The position numbers were made by a program, and so were the translations under genes. The notes under the pieces were generated by a model. It worked only from the letters and a program-made list of their open reading frames with translations, was not told where the DNA came from and did no database searches. Positions 1 to 8,609 of a DNA stretch of 37,115 nt are shown here, one piece after another. This stretch comes from an uncultured Candidatus Saccharibacteria bacterium (GTDB taxonomy: Bacteria; Patescibacteriota; Saccharimonadia; Saccharimonadales; Saccharimonadaceae): assembly GCA_934717805.1 (NCBI GenBank), contig CAKUZG010000004.1, positions 1 through 37,115 on the forward strand, in the 5' to 3' direction. How positions within the stretch are numbered: position 1 is the stretch's first letter; the number at the start of each line of letters is the position of its first letter.

Positions 1-42
1 CTATTTTACACCTAAGATTTACATTTGTCAACAAAAAGTTTT

Positions 43-73
43 AAAAAAAACAAATCTTCCTTTGAAGATTTGT
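43..73 (-). terminator. Rho-independent terminator, minus strand
   Basis: A perfect 10-bp inverted repeat (ACAAATCTTC at 50-59, GAAGATTTGT at 64-73, loop 60-63) is followed on the minus strand by an uninterrupted T tract at 43-50. It would end minus-strand transcription coming from lepA and the hydrolase remnant. There is no T tract on the plus-strand side. Confidence 0.8.
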
Positions 74-111
74 CTGGTTGGGCTTTTTCACTCCCTATTT
101 TTGTCTCTATA

Positions 112-345
112 CTATCTCCTGCAAAGCTTGAGCTAGGGTGTGATACCCGGCCACACTTAGATGGAGGCCATCTGTCGTATAGGCTTCTGCTAACTGCCCC
201 ACTTCATCCAATAAAGACGAATACACCTCGACATAGCTGACCTGGTGGTAGGCTTGTGCCAATTCTCTGTAGACCTGATTGAGGGCCTGATTTTTTTCAT
301 TGGACCGGATAGAGACTTTCTGCTTATAGCGCTCTCTTCCTGACT
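112..345 (-). pseudogene. C-terminal remnant of an SGNH/GDSL hydrolase, Streptococcus-like
   Basis: On the minus strand one frame stays open from about 345 to a TAG at 112-114 and encodes the C-terminal part of an SGNH/GDSL esterase. The block V signature with the catalytic Asp and His is visible (TTDGLHLSVAGYHTLAQAL). There is no start codon. Upstream of about 345 the frame is closed by TGA and the sequence no longer looks like the same protein, so the gene lacks its GDS block and cannot be functional. The stretch looks clearly richer in G+C than the neighbouring genes and uses codons (CTC, GCC, GTC, CAG) that are rare in them. From memory the sequence resembles streptococcal lipase/acylhydrolase C-termini; I cannot search to confirm. 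It may be an acquired fragment or an assembly join. The bases between 346 and 424 hold nothing I can assign. Confidence 0.55.
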
Positions 346-424
346 CACATGATCAATACGATCCAAGCCAACTACCAAGCTCAAATTCCTTCTTTCTATT
401 ACATACAATTGCAACGAATCGTTT

Positions 425-1651
425 TTAATCTCGTTTAAGCATTACAGTAAAAGCTTCACTCGGAATTTCAACATTTCCAAATTTCTTCATTCGCTTTTTA
501 CCGCGCTTTTGTTTGGCTAATAATTTCTTCTTTCGAGAAACGTCACCGCCATAAAGATATCCCGTCACATCTTTTCGATAAGCTGAAATGTTTTCGCGCG
601 CAATGAATTTTCCGCCAATTGCCGCTTGAATTGCCACCTGGAAGTTTTGCCGCGGAATCACTTCTTTCAATTTTGCAGTAATCTCGCGACCCATTCGCAC
701 ACTCTCCGAACGGTGGCACATCACTGAAAGCGCATCAACCATTTCACCCGCAACATAAAAATCTACTCGCACTAAATCTTCTGCTAAATAATCCCAAAGC
801 TCATAATTAAATGAACCGTAGCCCGACGTAACACTTTTAAGCTGATCGTAAAAATCGGTCAAAAGATTTGCGAGTGGTGCCTCAAAAGAAATCAACACAC
901 GCTCATCAATATAGCTCAAATTCTTTTGTAAACCACGCTTTGAAACAATTAGTTGAATTACCGCACCAACATAATCTTTTGGCACCACAATTTCGCCCTT
1001 AATCCACGGCTCACGAATTTCAGAAATCCTTGTTTGATCTGGCAAGTCAGCTGCACTTTTAATATCTAACTCTTTACCTGTTGTTAAAATTACATGGTAG
1101 TCAGTTGAAGGGTTAGTAATCACTAGATCTAGATTATATTCTCGTTCCAAACGCTCACGAACGATATCCATATGAAGAAGTCCAAGAAAACCGATTCGTA
1201 TACCAAAGCCCAAAACTGGTGAATTTTCTGGCTCAAATTGTAATGCGGAATCACTCAAACTTAGCTTTTCAACCGCATCTTTCAAATCTTGATAATCCTC
1301 ATTCGAAACTGGGAAAAATCCCGCATAAACAAATGGCTGAACATTCTGATATCCGGGCAAAGGTTCGTTAGCAGGGTTTTTCGAAAGTGTTACGGTATCA
1401 CCAACCTTCGCCTCGCGCGTGGTTTTCAAGTTTGTCACGATGTAACCAATTTCGCCTGCTCCCATTTTATCATACGGCGTCATTTTTGGCTGAAGCTTAC
1501 CAATTTCGAGCGCTAAACCTTTTGAATCAGTTGCCATCATTTTAATTTCATCGCTTTTTTTTAATTCACCAGAAAAAATCCGGACATACAAAATTACACC
1601 GCGATAATCATCATAATAACTGTCAAAAATTAAAGCTTTTAGTGGTTTCAT
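425..1651 (-). CDS. lepA: Elongation factor 4 (LepA), C-terminal part
   Basis: This 408-aa ORF covers LepA domain II, the EF-G-like domains III and V, and the LepA-specific C-terminal domain. The start matches the standard internal LepA segment (KPLKALIFDSYYDDYRGV) and the end carries the basic LepA C-terminus (SRKKKLLAKQKRGKKRMKKFG). LepA/EF4 is a ribosomal GTPase that acts on the translating ribosome under stress. This half has no GTPase motifs; those are on the preceding ORF. Its ATG overlaps the stop of the N-terminal ORF by one base (TAATG), and an AAGGAG sequence lies 5 bases upstream, so it could be translated by coupling. The AAGGAG also encodes the conserved Pro-Lys-Glu of an intact LepA, so a one-base frameshift (mutation or sequencing error in a short T run) is an equally good explanation. 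Confidence 0.9.
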   Translation of the reverse strand: MKPLKALIFDSYYDDYRGVILYVRIFSGELKKSDEIKMMATDSKGLALEIGKLQPKMTPYDKMGAGEIGYIVTNLKTTREAKVGDTVTLSKNPANEPLPGYQNVQPFVYAGFFPVSNEDYQDLKDAVEKLSLSDSALQFEPENSPVLGFGIRIGFLGLLHMDIVRERLEREYNLDLVITNPSTDYHVILTTGKELDIKSAADLPDQTRISEIREPWIKGEIVVPKDYVGAVIQLIVSKRGLQKNLSYIDERVLISFEAPLANLLTDFYDQLKSVTSGYGSFNYELWDYLAEDLVRVDFYVAGEMVDALSVMCHRSESVRMGREITAKLKEVIPRQNFQVAIQAAIGGKFIARENISAYRKDVTGYLYGGDVSRKKKLLAKQKRGKKRMKKFGNVEIPSEAFTVMLKRD

Positions 1652-2202
1652 TAAATCTCCTTTGGTGACGGTATTCTTTCAATCACCGCGTTCAAAACTT
1701 CTTCAACACCCATTCCTGTTTTGGCTGAAATATGTAAAATCTCGCTTTCATCACATCCTAAAAGGCTAATAACTTCTTTAGAAACTCGTGGAATATCTGC
1801 AGCTGGTAGGTCAATTTTATTTAGCACAGGAATGATTTTCAAATCAGCCGCCATCGCAAGATAAACGTTTGCGAGTGTTTGAGCTTGAATTCCCTGTGAA
1901 GCATCTACAACCAAAATCGCACCCTCACAAGCTTGAAGCGAGCGGGAAACTTCATAAGAAAAATCTACGTGTCCCGGGGTATCAATTAAATTTAGCTCAA
2001 CACCTTTCCAATTCATTGTTACTGGAGCAAGCTTAATAGTGATTCCTTTTTCCCGCTCTAAATCCATCGAATCCAAAAGCTGCGATTTCATATCACGTTT
2101 TTGGACTGTACCTGTAATCTCCATCATTCGATCAGCTAAAGTTGATTTACCGTGATCAATGTGCGCGATAATACAAAAATTCCTAATATTTTTTAAATCC
2201 AT
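1651..2202 (-). CDS. lepA: Elongation factor 4 (LepA), N-terminal GTPase domain
   Basis: A 183-aa ORF that is the G domain of LepA: G1 P-loop HIDHGKS around residues 14-20, a DTPGH G3 motif near 74-78 and NKID G4 motif at 128-131. It ends at the linker after IERIPSPKEI, exactly where a full-length LepA of about 600 aa would continue into domain II. The two ORFs together make a normal-length LepA. The promoter is an extended -10 TGTTAAAAT at 2214-2222, which leaves only about 4 bases of leader before the ATG. Whether the cell makes two polypeptides or one by frameshifting, or whether this is a sequence error, cannot be told from the bases. Confidence 0.9.
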   Translation of the reverse strand: MDLKNIRNFCIIAHIDHGKSTLADRMMEITGTVQKRDMKSQLLDSMDLEREKGITIKLAPVTMNWKGVELNLIDTPGHVDFSYEVSRSLQACEGAILVVDASQGIQAQTLANVYLAMAADLKIIPVLNKIDLPAADIPRVSKEVISLLGCDESEILHISAKTGMGVEEVLNAVIERIPSPKEI

Positions 2203-2213
2203 AAACTTTCAAT

Positions 2214-2222
2214 ATTTTAACA
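2214..2222 (-). promoter_or_regulatory. Extended -10 promoter of lepA
   Basis: TGTTAAAAT on the minus strand, 11 bases before the lepA ATG, with no clear -35. The predicted transcript has a leader of only a few bases and no Shine-Dalgarno sequence. Confidence 0.5.
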
Positions 2223-2244
2223 TATTTATAATAGTTGAGCAAAA

Positions 2245-3876
2245 TTATTTAATCTTAATCTGCACAAAGAATATTTTCTTAACTTGCGCAATTATCGGAT
2301 CAGCTTCTTCAAGTTTTAATAATTTTGCAGCCAAAACATAAACAGCAGAACTAACAGCTCCAATAAATACGAATTTAGGAAATATTGAGAAGAATCGCAA
2401 ATCTGAGCCTAAAAGAGGCATTTTTGCAACCAAAAGGTAACATATAAAACCAGAAAAAGCACTCGCAATAAACATTCGCCCAACCCCTAAAATAAACTGT
2501 GCATCAAAAAGTCCATCAATTCTTTTGCGCATCAAAAATAGCAAAATCGCAATTTCAAGAACCGCACCAATCGCTTGAGCCCAAGCCAGACCATAAGCGC
2601 CAAATTTAAAAATTAAACTAAAGGCTATCGCCAAAACTATATTCAAACCAATCGCAACCAGTGAGATATAAAATGGTGTTTTTGTGTCTTCCATTGCATA
2701 AAAACTTCTTGCTGCAATATGATAAATCGAACGCGCAAAAATCGAAAGAACAAGAACTCCCAAAAGTCCAGCAATCAAATCATCACCACCGTTTTTAATA
2801 AAACTTACAATGTAGCCACGCAAGAAAAAGAATAAAACCGAAACTGGTAGAGCTAAGAAAATAATCATTCGAAGAGCGGCTTGTAAATCTTTTCGAAAGA
2901 GGTCTTTTCGTCCAATCGCTAATCTTTCAGTTAAATTCGGAAAAAAAGCTGTAGAAATTGCAACACCAATTAAGTTTACTGGCATCATTTGAAGAGTTAA
3001 GCTCTGCGAATACGCACGCACTGTTCCTGAACCCATTCGGCTGGCCATATTAGTTTCAACAATCGAATTAACATAATCCAAACCTTGGTCCATTGAACGT
3101 GTTGGTAATAGCTTCATAACCTGTTGGAAGCCTTTATTTCGCCAAAAAATTCTAAATTGATATTTAAAATCAACACCAATTAGTCCAATTGCCGCAATCA
3201 AAAGCTGAAGAACCGAGCCAAATGCCACACCGATTGCAACACCCATGATTCCACCTTCAAAAACCTGAACGCCAAAAATATTTATACCATTCGTAAAGAA
3301 TACCGTTCCAATAATAATACCAATATTATAAATTGCCGGCGCAAGAGCTGAAAAAGTAAACCTTCCTATAGCTTGTTGGATACTTGTAAGTACTGTTGCA
3401 ATAGCAAAAAGAAAAGGATTGATTGCGATCACGCGCATCATCGAAATCGCCAAAGATCGCGAAGATTCACTCAATCCTGGCCCAACGATATATTTAACTA
3501 GTGGCTCAGCAAAAATAATAATTAAAATTGAAGTTACAAGTGTTAATAGAGCCAACAAATTAAGAATGCTCGTACTTAATTCCCATGCGGATTTTTTATT
3601 TCGATTAGCCATTCGCTGATTAAATACAGGAATAAATGTAACACTTAAAGCGCCCGAAACCAAAATAAAAAACATAAAATCAGGAATTGTAAATGCAACC
3701 GTATAAGCATCAATTCCATCAGGGTAAGAATCTAGGTAATACGAGTTTAGCAACCTGTCGCGCAAAAAGCCCAACAAGCTCGACAAAAGAGTCGAGCTCG
3801 CAAGAATGATCGCTGCAAATTTAACCGTTAATCGCGAATTTGCTTTCGAAACAATAGATCGAACTTTAGATTTCAT
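2245..3876 (-). CDS. murJ: Lipid II flippase MurJ (MviN family)
   Basis: A 543-aa polytopic membrane protein of the MurJ/MviN branch of the MOP exporter superfamily, the normal size for the family. The N-terminal helix pair with LGFLRDRLLNSYYLD corresponds to the conserved first-helix region, and about 14 hydrophobic segments follow. MurJ flips lipid-linked peptidoglycan precursor across the cytoplasmic membrane, so its presence implies the cell builds its own wall. The ATG lies 2 bases after the ftsH stop, so the two genes are almost certainly one transcript; no good Shine-Dalgarno is seen and translation is probably coupled. The C-terminus is basic and cytoplasmic. Confidence 0.9.
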   Translation of the reverse strand: MKSKVRSIVSKANSRLTVKFAAIILASSTLLSSLLGFLRDRLLNSYYLDSYPDGIDAYTVAFTIPDFMFFILVSGALSVTFIPVFNQRMANRNKKSAWELSTSILNLLALLTLVTSILIIIFAEPLVKYIVGPGLSESSRSLAISMMRVIAINPFLFAIATVLTSIQQAIGRFTFSALAPAIYNIGIIIGTVFFTNGINIFGVQVFEGGIMGVAIGVAFGSVLQLLIAAIGLIGVDFKYQFRIFWRNKGFQQVMKLLPTRSMDQGLDYVNSIVETNMASRMGSGTVRAYSQSLTLQMMPVNLIGVAISTAFFPNLTERLAIGRKDLFRKDLQAALRMIIFLALPVSVLFFFLRGYIVSFIKNGGDDLIAGLLGVLVLSIFARSIYHIAARSFYAMEDTKTPFYISLVAIGLNIVLAIAFSLIFKFGAYGLAWAQAIGAVLEIAILLFLMRKRIDGLFDAQFILGVGRMFIASAFSGFICYLLVAKMPLLGSDLRFFSIFPKFVFIGAVSSAVYVLAAKLLKLEEADPIIAQVKKIFFVQIKIK

Positions 3877-3878
3877 AA

Positions 3879-5750
3879 TTAATCGTGAAGTTTTGCTTCC
3901 TTAGGCAATTTAGCATCTTTCAAAATTTCTGCAACTTCTTTTTCATCTAGAGTTTCTTTTTCAAGAAGCGCATCCGTTAAAGCTTTAAGCGGTTTTTTAT
4001 TTGCTTTAAGAACAGCAGCGGCACGTTCAACAGCTTCTTTAATTAATTTAGCAATTTCAGCATCAATTTTTTCTGCTGTTTTTTCAGAATATGGTCGTTC
4101 ACGAGTCATCTTATCGAAGAACATCCCTGAATTTTCCTCATGGAATACTTGATCAAGTAAGCCTTCGCCCATACCAAATTCAATAACCATATTTCGTGCA
4201 ATATCTGTAGCATTTCGAAGATCGCTTGAAGCGCCTGTCGAAATTCCAGCCTTACCATAAATTAACATCTCAGCCTGACGTCCACCCATCGCACGTGCTA
4301 AAATATCCTTATACTCAAAAATATTTGTATAGCTTCGATCTTCTGGCGGCAAAAACCATGTTACACCACCAGTTCCACCACGTGGAATAATCGTAACCTT
4401 ATGAACTGGATCTGAATCTGGTAAAACATGTCCAACAACAGCGTGTCCAGCTTCGTGCCAAGCAGTAGTTTCGCGCTCTAGATCGCTCATCACTTTTGAT
4501 TTTCGTTCTGGGCCGATGGCTACTTTTTCGAAAGCTTCCGTAAGATCATCATTAGTAATAACATCTCGGTTATTTCGAGCTGCCAAAATAGCTGCTTCAT
4601 TCGCAATATTCGCAAGATCGGCGCCAGCAGAACCAGCTGTCTTTTTAGCAAGCGCATTTAAATCTACCGAATCATCAACTTTTTTATTCTTGAAATGAAC
4701 TTTTAAAATTGCCAAACGATCTTTTCTTTCAGGAAGAGCAATTTCAACGCGACGGTCAAATCGACCAGGTCGCAAAAGCGCTGGATCAAGAACATCAGCA
4801 CGGTTTGTTGCTGCAAGAACAATAACACCGGTATCTTTTTCGAAACCATCCATTTCAACCAAAATTTGATTCAAAGTCTGTTCACGTTCATCATGACCGC
4901 CACCCATTCCTGAACCACGTTTTCGACCAACAGCATCAATTTCGTCAATAAAGATAATCGCAGGTGCATTCTTTTTAGCTTTCGAAAATAGATCTCGAAC
5001 ACGTGAAGCACCAACACCAACAAACATTTCCATAAATTCTGAACCAGAAATCGAGAAGAAAGGAACTTTAGCTTCACCAGCAACTGCACGAGCAAGCATT
5101 GTTTTACCAGTTCCTGGATTTCCAACCATCAAAACACCACTTGGGATTTTCGCACCCATTTTTTGATACTTTTTAGGATCTTTTAAGAAATCAACAACTT
5201 CGTATAAATCTTGTTTCGCATTCTCGTTTCCGGCAATATCTTCAAATTTAATCTTTTTCTTATCATCGCCGTAAATTTTTGCTCGAGATTTTCCAAAGTT
5301 CATTGCTTGCGAATTCTGGCCGTTTGCTGAGCGCATCATTAACATCAATAAAGCAACAATTGCAATAACTGGAACGATCATAATTGCTAAATTCCATAAA
5401 ATCTCTGAAGTATTATCTGCTGGGAAAACATTAACAGTAGTCTTTCCTTTTTCAAGACCTTGTTCATAAATTGTACCAGCTTCTTTTACAGATTTTTCAG
5501 TTGGTTTTTTCTCACCCTTTTTAGTAACTTTTACATCATTTCCTTGAATTTCAATTTTCGAAATTTCGCCTTTATTAGCACGAGCAATCACATCTGAAAT
5601 CGGAACATCTTTCAATCTAGCTGAGAAAAAATTCTGACTAGACCAAAATACACCTAAAATAATCGCGATAACAATCGCCCAAAAAAAAGTATTTCCCGCC
5701 CGTTTCGCAAAATTATTCTTCTTATTATTCTTCATTCTGTCCTTTCTCAT
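3879..5750 (-). CDS. ftsH: ATP-dependent zinc metalloprotease FtsH
   Basis: About 623 aa from the ATG at 5750. Domains in order: N-terminal TM helix (about 20-36), a periplasmic domain, second TM helix (about 118-139), AAA+ ATPase with Walker A GNPGTGKT (210-217), Walker B IIFIDEID (265-272) and the RPGRFDR second region of homology, then the peptidase domain with HEAGH zinc motif (432-436). FtsH degrades membrane and regulatory proteins as a hexamer. A TTG two codons further upstream is open, but AAGGAG at 5757-5762 sits 6 bases from the ATG at 5750, so that start is preferred. An extended -10 TGCTAAAAT at 5765-5773 precedes it. It leads the ftsH-murJ operon. Confidence 0.97.
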   Translation of the reverse strand: MRKDRMKNNKKNNFAKRAGNTFFWAIVIAIILGVFWSSQNFFSARLKDVPISDVIARANKGEISKIEIQGNDVKVTKKGEKKPTEKSVKEAGTIYEQGLEKGKTTVNVFPADNTSEILWNLAIMIVPVIAIVALLMLMMRSANGQNSQAMNFGKSRAKIYGDDKKKIKFEDIAGNENAKQDLYEVVDFLKDPKKYQKMGAKIPSGVLMVGNPGTGKTMLARAVAGEAKVPFFSISGSEFMEMFVGVGASRVRDLFSKAKKNAPAIIFIDEIDAVGRKRGSGMGGGHDEREQTLNQILVEMDGFEKDTGVIVLAATNRADVLDPALLRPGRFDRRVEIALPERKDRLAILKVHFKNKKVDDSVDLNALAKKTAGSAGADLANIANEAAILAARNNRDVITNDDLTEAFEKVAIGPERKSKVMSDLERETTAWHEAGHAVVGHVLPDSDPVHKVTIIPRGGTGGVTWFLPPEDRSYTNIFEYKDILARAMGGRQAEMLIYGKAGISTGASSDLRNATDIARNMVIEFGMGEGLLDQVFHEENSGMFFDKMTRERPYSEKTAEKIDAEIAKLIKEAVERAAAVLKANKKPLKALTDALLEKETLDEKEVAEILKDAKLPKEAKLHD

Positions 5751-5764
5751 ATTCAACTCCTTCT

Positions 5765-5773
5765 ATTTTAGCA
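5765..5773 (-). promoter_or_regulatory. Extended -10 promoter of ftsH-murJ
   Basis: TGCTAAAAT on the minus strand, just upstream of the AAGGAG ribosome binding site (5757-5762) of ftsH. It lies between the tilS stop and the ftsH start. Confidence 0.5.
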
Positions 5774-5817
5774 AATTTTTGAAGCATTTTCAAATGAAAT
5801 GATTTTTCTATTTTACT

Positions 5818-6693
5818 TTAAAAGAATTCAAACTCATCTCTATAAAATTTAACTTCTAGCCCACTTAAAATTTGAGTTTTTGAGCCATTTTTAAAAGTTC
5901 GAATTGCTCGCAAAAAATCCTTAATTTGTTTCGAAAGTGGAATTTTACCAGATTGAATCCGCATAATTTCACGCAAAATCTCCACGCAAACTTCATCAGA
6001 ATTATTTCGAAAAAAATTTCGCTCAAATTTTCTTCCATCACCAATTTTTGATAAAATATCGTTAGTAATTTCTTCAATTTCACGCTTAATTTTAATCTGT
6101 TTTTGCCAAATTTTAAAAATTTCGTTCAAATCTTCTTCACTAAAATTTATTTTTTTACGAATTCGATTACGCGCATATTTCTCGCTCAAATTTGTTGAAT
6201 CTTCGCGCCATTCTAAACCTTTTTCTTGTGCTTTTTTAAGAATTTCTGCTTTCGAAAACTTCAAAAACGGCCGCTTAATATTTGGTGAATCAAAACAGGC
6301 AATTGCTCGCCAACCTCCGCCACGATTTAAATTCAGAACAAAAGTTTCGGCCAAATCATTCTTGTGATGTGCCGTGAAAATTTCAGCATTCTCTCTTCCA
6401 GCCAGCGCCTTCAAAAAATTATATCTTGCTTTTCTTGCTTTTTCTTCGCTAGCATCTTCTCCAAGAAAACCTCTTTCAAACTCAAATCGCAAATTATTTT
6501 TATGTGCAAATTTTCGCACAAAATCAAAATCTCGTACACTTTCTTCACCACGAATTCCATGTTCAAAATGTGCAATTATTAAGTTATTTTCAACCCACTT
6601 CAAACCATTCTTTTGCCTAAAAAAATCAATCAAAAAATCCGCCAAAACAATCGAGTCAACTCCGCCAGAAACCGCCACAAGAATTTTTTTCAT
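5818..6693 (-). CDS. tilS: tRNA(Ile)-lysidine synthase TilS
   Basis: A 291-aa PP-loop ATPase with the SGGVDS signature at residues 9-14, the HFEHGIRGEES segment and the RNRIRKKI segment typical of TilS. The enzyme converts C34 of the AUA-reading tRNA-Ile to lysidine with ATP and lysine, so the anticodon reads AUA rather than AUG. The protein is shorter than the roughly 430-aa Escherichia coli enzyme, consistent with loss of the extra C-terminal domain, as in other reduced genomes. It is divergently arranged with the GspE/PilB-like gene. Its predicted promoter (TGGTAGAAT, 6700-6708) puts the start site about at the ATG, so the message should be leaderless. Confidence 0.93.
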   Translation of the reverse strand: MKKILVAVSGGVDSIVLADFLIDFFRQKNGLKWVENNLIIAHFEHGIRGEESVRDFDFVRKFAHKNNLRFEFERGFLGEDASEEKARKARYNFLKALAGRENAEIFTAHHKNDLAETFVLNLNRGGGWRAIACFDSPNIKRPFLKFSKAEILKKAQEKGLEWREDSTNLSEKYARNRIRKKINFSEEDLNEIFKIWQKQIKIKREIEEITNDILSKIGDGRKFERNFFRNNSDEVCVEILREIMRIQSGKIPLSKQIKDFLRAIRTFKNGSKTQILSGLEVKFYRDEFEFF

Positions 6694-6699
6694 ATAATT

Positions 6700-6708
6700 A
6701 TTCTACCA
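6700..6708 (-). promoter_or_regulatory. Extended -10 promoter of tilS (leaderless)
   Basis: Minus-strand TGGTAGAAT with a 6-base spacer to the tilS ATG, so the expected transcription start coincides with the start codon. It lies back to back with the promoter at 6732-6740. Confidence 0.55.
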
Positions 6709-6731
6709 CACTTGCGTTTTGAAATCGATTA

Positions 6732-6740
6732 TGTTAAAAT
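6732..6740 (+). promoter_or_regulatory. Extended -10 promoter of the GspE/PilB-like gene (leaderless)
   Basis: TGTTAAAAT followed by exactly 7 bases and then ATG at 6748. No Shine-Dalgarno sequence fits between them, so a leaderless transcript is predicted. Confidence 0.55.
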
Positions 6741-6747
6741 TTAGTTA

Positions 6748-8022
6748 ATGGAAAATGGTGGGAACAGTTCGAAAATTAAAGAAGTAAAATTCGAAAAAAC
6801 GATAAAATTTACAGCTGAAAGTATTATTGAGAATGCTTTAAATTTGCATGCAACCGATGTTCATATTGAACCTCGCGAAAATTCAGTTTTGGTGCGTTTT
6901 CGAATTGGTGGCGTTCTAAAAAATATGAGCGAACTTCCAAAAAAAGACTTGCCAAAAATAACTAAATATTTCAAATATTTAGCCGGTCTTAATTTTAGTG
7001 AAAAAACTTTCCCACAATCTGCAACAATTCACTACGGAGAAGCACGAATCCGAATTTCAACTGCACCAGTTTTTTTGGGTGAAAAAATTACTCTTCGCTT
7101 AATGCGCGCACGAAAACATGTTCGAAAACTTAACGAAATTGGACTTTGGGGCGAAAATCTTCGCTCTGTAGAACAAATTCTTCGCCAACCACGAGGTATT
7201 GTTTTTACTGTTGGCGATGGAAGTAACACAACAAACTTCTCAATTTTAAACGAATTAAATTCCTCTGAAAAAAATATTGTAACAATCGAAAAAACAATCG
7301 AAAAAACAATTCCCGGAATCAACCAAACTGAAATTAACCCTAAAATTGGCTTAGGCTATTTCGAAATGACTAAATCCGCATTAAGCCAAAACCCAGATAT
7401 TATATACATCGACAGTTTAAATGATAGAAAAACAGCTGAACTTATTTTTGATTCTGCAATGCGTGGAAAATTTATTATCGCTAGCGTACCAGTTCGCAAA
7501 ACTAGTGAAGTTATTCCATTTTTAAACCATCTTGGAATTGAACCTTTTCTAATTATTGCAAATGTTCTTGGTATTATTTCACAAACACTGGTACGAACAA
7601 TTTCCAAAAAATCTATCATTAGCACAAAAATTTCGAAAGACGAATCGTCTCTAATTTTACAAGAATTTAACGTTTCTCCGCTTCGAATTCACCAACTTGA
7701 AAAAGATTTTAAAAGTGAAAAACACTCAAAAAATACTCTCGCAACATCTTCAAATTCAATCTTGAATCTTCCAACAATTAAAAAGAATATTTCTCCTGAT
7801 ATTGCTTTTGCCGGAACAACTGGAATTTTCGAAGTTCTAGATTTACTTGAAGGAAGAATTTCGAAAGAAATTAAAGAATTAATACCCGTAAACCCAAGTT
7901 CTATCGAGATTGAAGAAATTCTTTCCGCGAATAATTTCATCAATTTGCGAATTGATGGCCTTTTGAAAGTTCTTCAAAAAGAAACTGTTCTCTCCGAATT
8001 AATGCGTAGAACTGGATTTTAA
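6748..8022 (+). CDS. Degenerate GspE/PilB-family ATPase-like protein
   Basis: A 424-aa relative of the GspE/PilB secretion ATPases of type II secretion and type IV pili. The N2 domain is well kept (ATDVHIEP near 35-42, FRIGGVL near 51-57, and a GEKITLRLM segment near 111-119). The catalytic sites are not: the Walker A region is VGDGSNTTN (about 155-163) and lacks the GK[ST]; the Asp-box EDP is EKT (about 181-183); the Walker B GEIRD is DSLND (about 222-226); the His-box STLHTND is ASVPVRK; and the zinc-binding cysteines are absent. It therefore probably cannot hydrolyse ATP. Fold and length are otherwise intact and the frame is open, which argues for a retained non-catalytic role such as a scaffold or regulator of a pilus motor. 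A pilin-like gene lies at 10863. It is followed at 30 bases by the PRC-barrel gene. Confidence 0.8.
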   Translation: MENGGNSSKIKEVKFEKTIKFTAESIIENALNLHATDVHIEPRENSVLVRFRIGGVLKNMSELPKKDLPKITKYFKYLAGLNFSEKTFPQSATIHYGEARIRISTAPVFLGEKITLRLMRARKHVRKLNEIGLWGENLRSVEQILRQPRGIVFTVGDGSNTTNFSILNELNSSEKNIVTIEKTIEKTIPGINQTEINPKIGLGYFEMTKSALSQNPDIIYIDSLNDRKTAELIFDSAMRGKFIIASVPVRKTSEVIPFLNHLGIEPFLIIANVLGIISQTLVRTISKKSIISTKISKDESSLILQEFNVSPLRIHQLEKDFKSEKHSKNTLATSSNSILNLPTIKKNISPDIAFAGTTGIFEVLDLLEGRISKEIKELIPVNPSSIEIEEILSANNFINLRIDGLLKVLQKETVLSELMRRTGF

Positions 8023-8032
8023 AGTATAAATC

Positions 8033-8041
8033 TGTTAGAAT
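8033..8041 (+). promoter_or_regulatory. Possible extended -10 promoter of the PRC-barrel gene
   Basis: TGTTAGAAT ends 10 bases before the ATG at 8052, giving a predicted leader of only a few bases. The gene may also be read from the upstream promoter. Confidence 0.35.
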
Positions 8042-8051
8042 TATAAAAGTT

Positions 8052-8609
8052 ATGTTAGTTTTAGCCTCAAAATTATCTAATACACCCGTAATGAGCTTAC
8101 AAACCGGATCGCAACTTGCAAGAACCGGTGAAGCGATAATTGACCCTTCGAATCTTCAAGTTTTAGCCTACAAATTAAAAGCCAATACTTTCTTGAATAA
8201 AGAAATGCTTATTCGAATTGCTGATATTCGCGAGCTTTCAAGAGTTGGCTTTATTGTTGATTCTGGTGAGGATTTTATTCTTCCAGATGATGTTTTTAAG
8301 ATTAAAGAAATTATTGATCTAGATTTTAATCTTTTAGGTTTGAGGGTTGAAGATGAAAAAAGACATAAAATTGGCAATATTATTGATTACACAATTAGCC
8401 TTTCGAATTTTTCCGTTCAACAATTAATCGTTAAACGCCCGTTCATGAAATCTTTCAACGATCCAACACTTACGATTCATCGTTCGCAAATTGTTGAAAT
8501 TAATGATAATAAAATTATAATCCATAGTGAAAAAGAATCTGTTCCGCGAAAAAGTGCCGAAAAAACCGAGAATTTTGTTCCAAATTATGTTAATCCATTC
8601 CGAGATTAA
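8052..8609 (+). CDS. PRC-barrel domain protein
   Basis: A 185-aa cytoplasmic protein with what look like two PRC-barrel domains. The first is about residues 14-95 and begins with a typical MSLQTGSQLARTGEAIIDP segment; the second is about 95-165 and includes GLRVEDEKRHKIGNIIDYT. PRC-barrels are small beta-barrels found in RimM, photosynthetic reaction-centre H subunits and many uncharacterised prokaryotic proteins; this one is not long enough and lacks the N-terminal domain to be RimM. Function unknown. Its stop codon overlaps the convergent recX stop, the two sharing a palindromic TTAA at 8606-8609. Confidence 0.75.
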   Translation: MLVLASKLSNTPVMSLQTGSQLARTGEAIIDPSNLQVLAYKLKANTFLNKEMLIRIADIRELSRVGFIVDSGEDFILPDDVFKIKEIIDLDFNLLGLRVEDEKRHKIGNIIDYTISLSNFSVQQLIVKRPFMKSFNDPTLTIHRSQIVEINDNKIIIHSEKESVPRKSAEKTENFVPNYVNPFRD

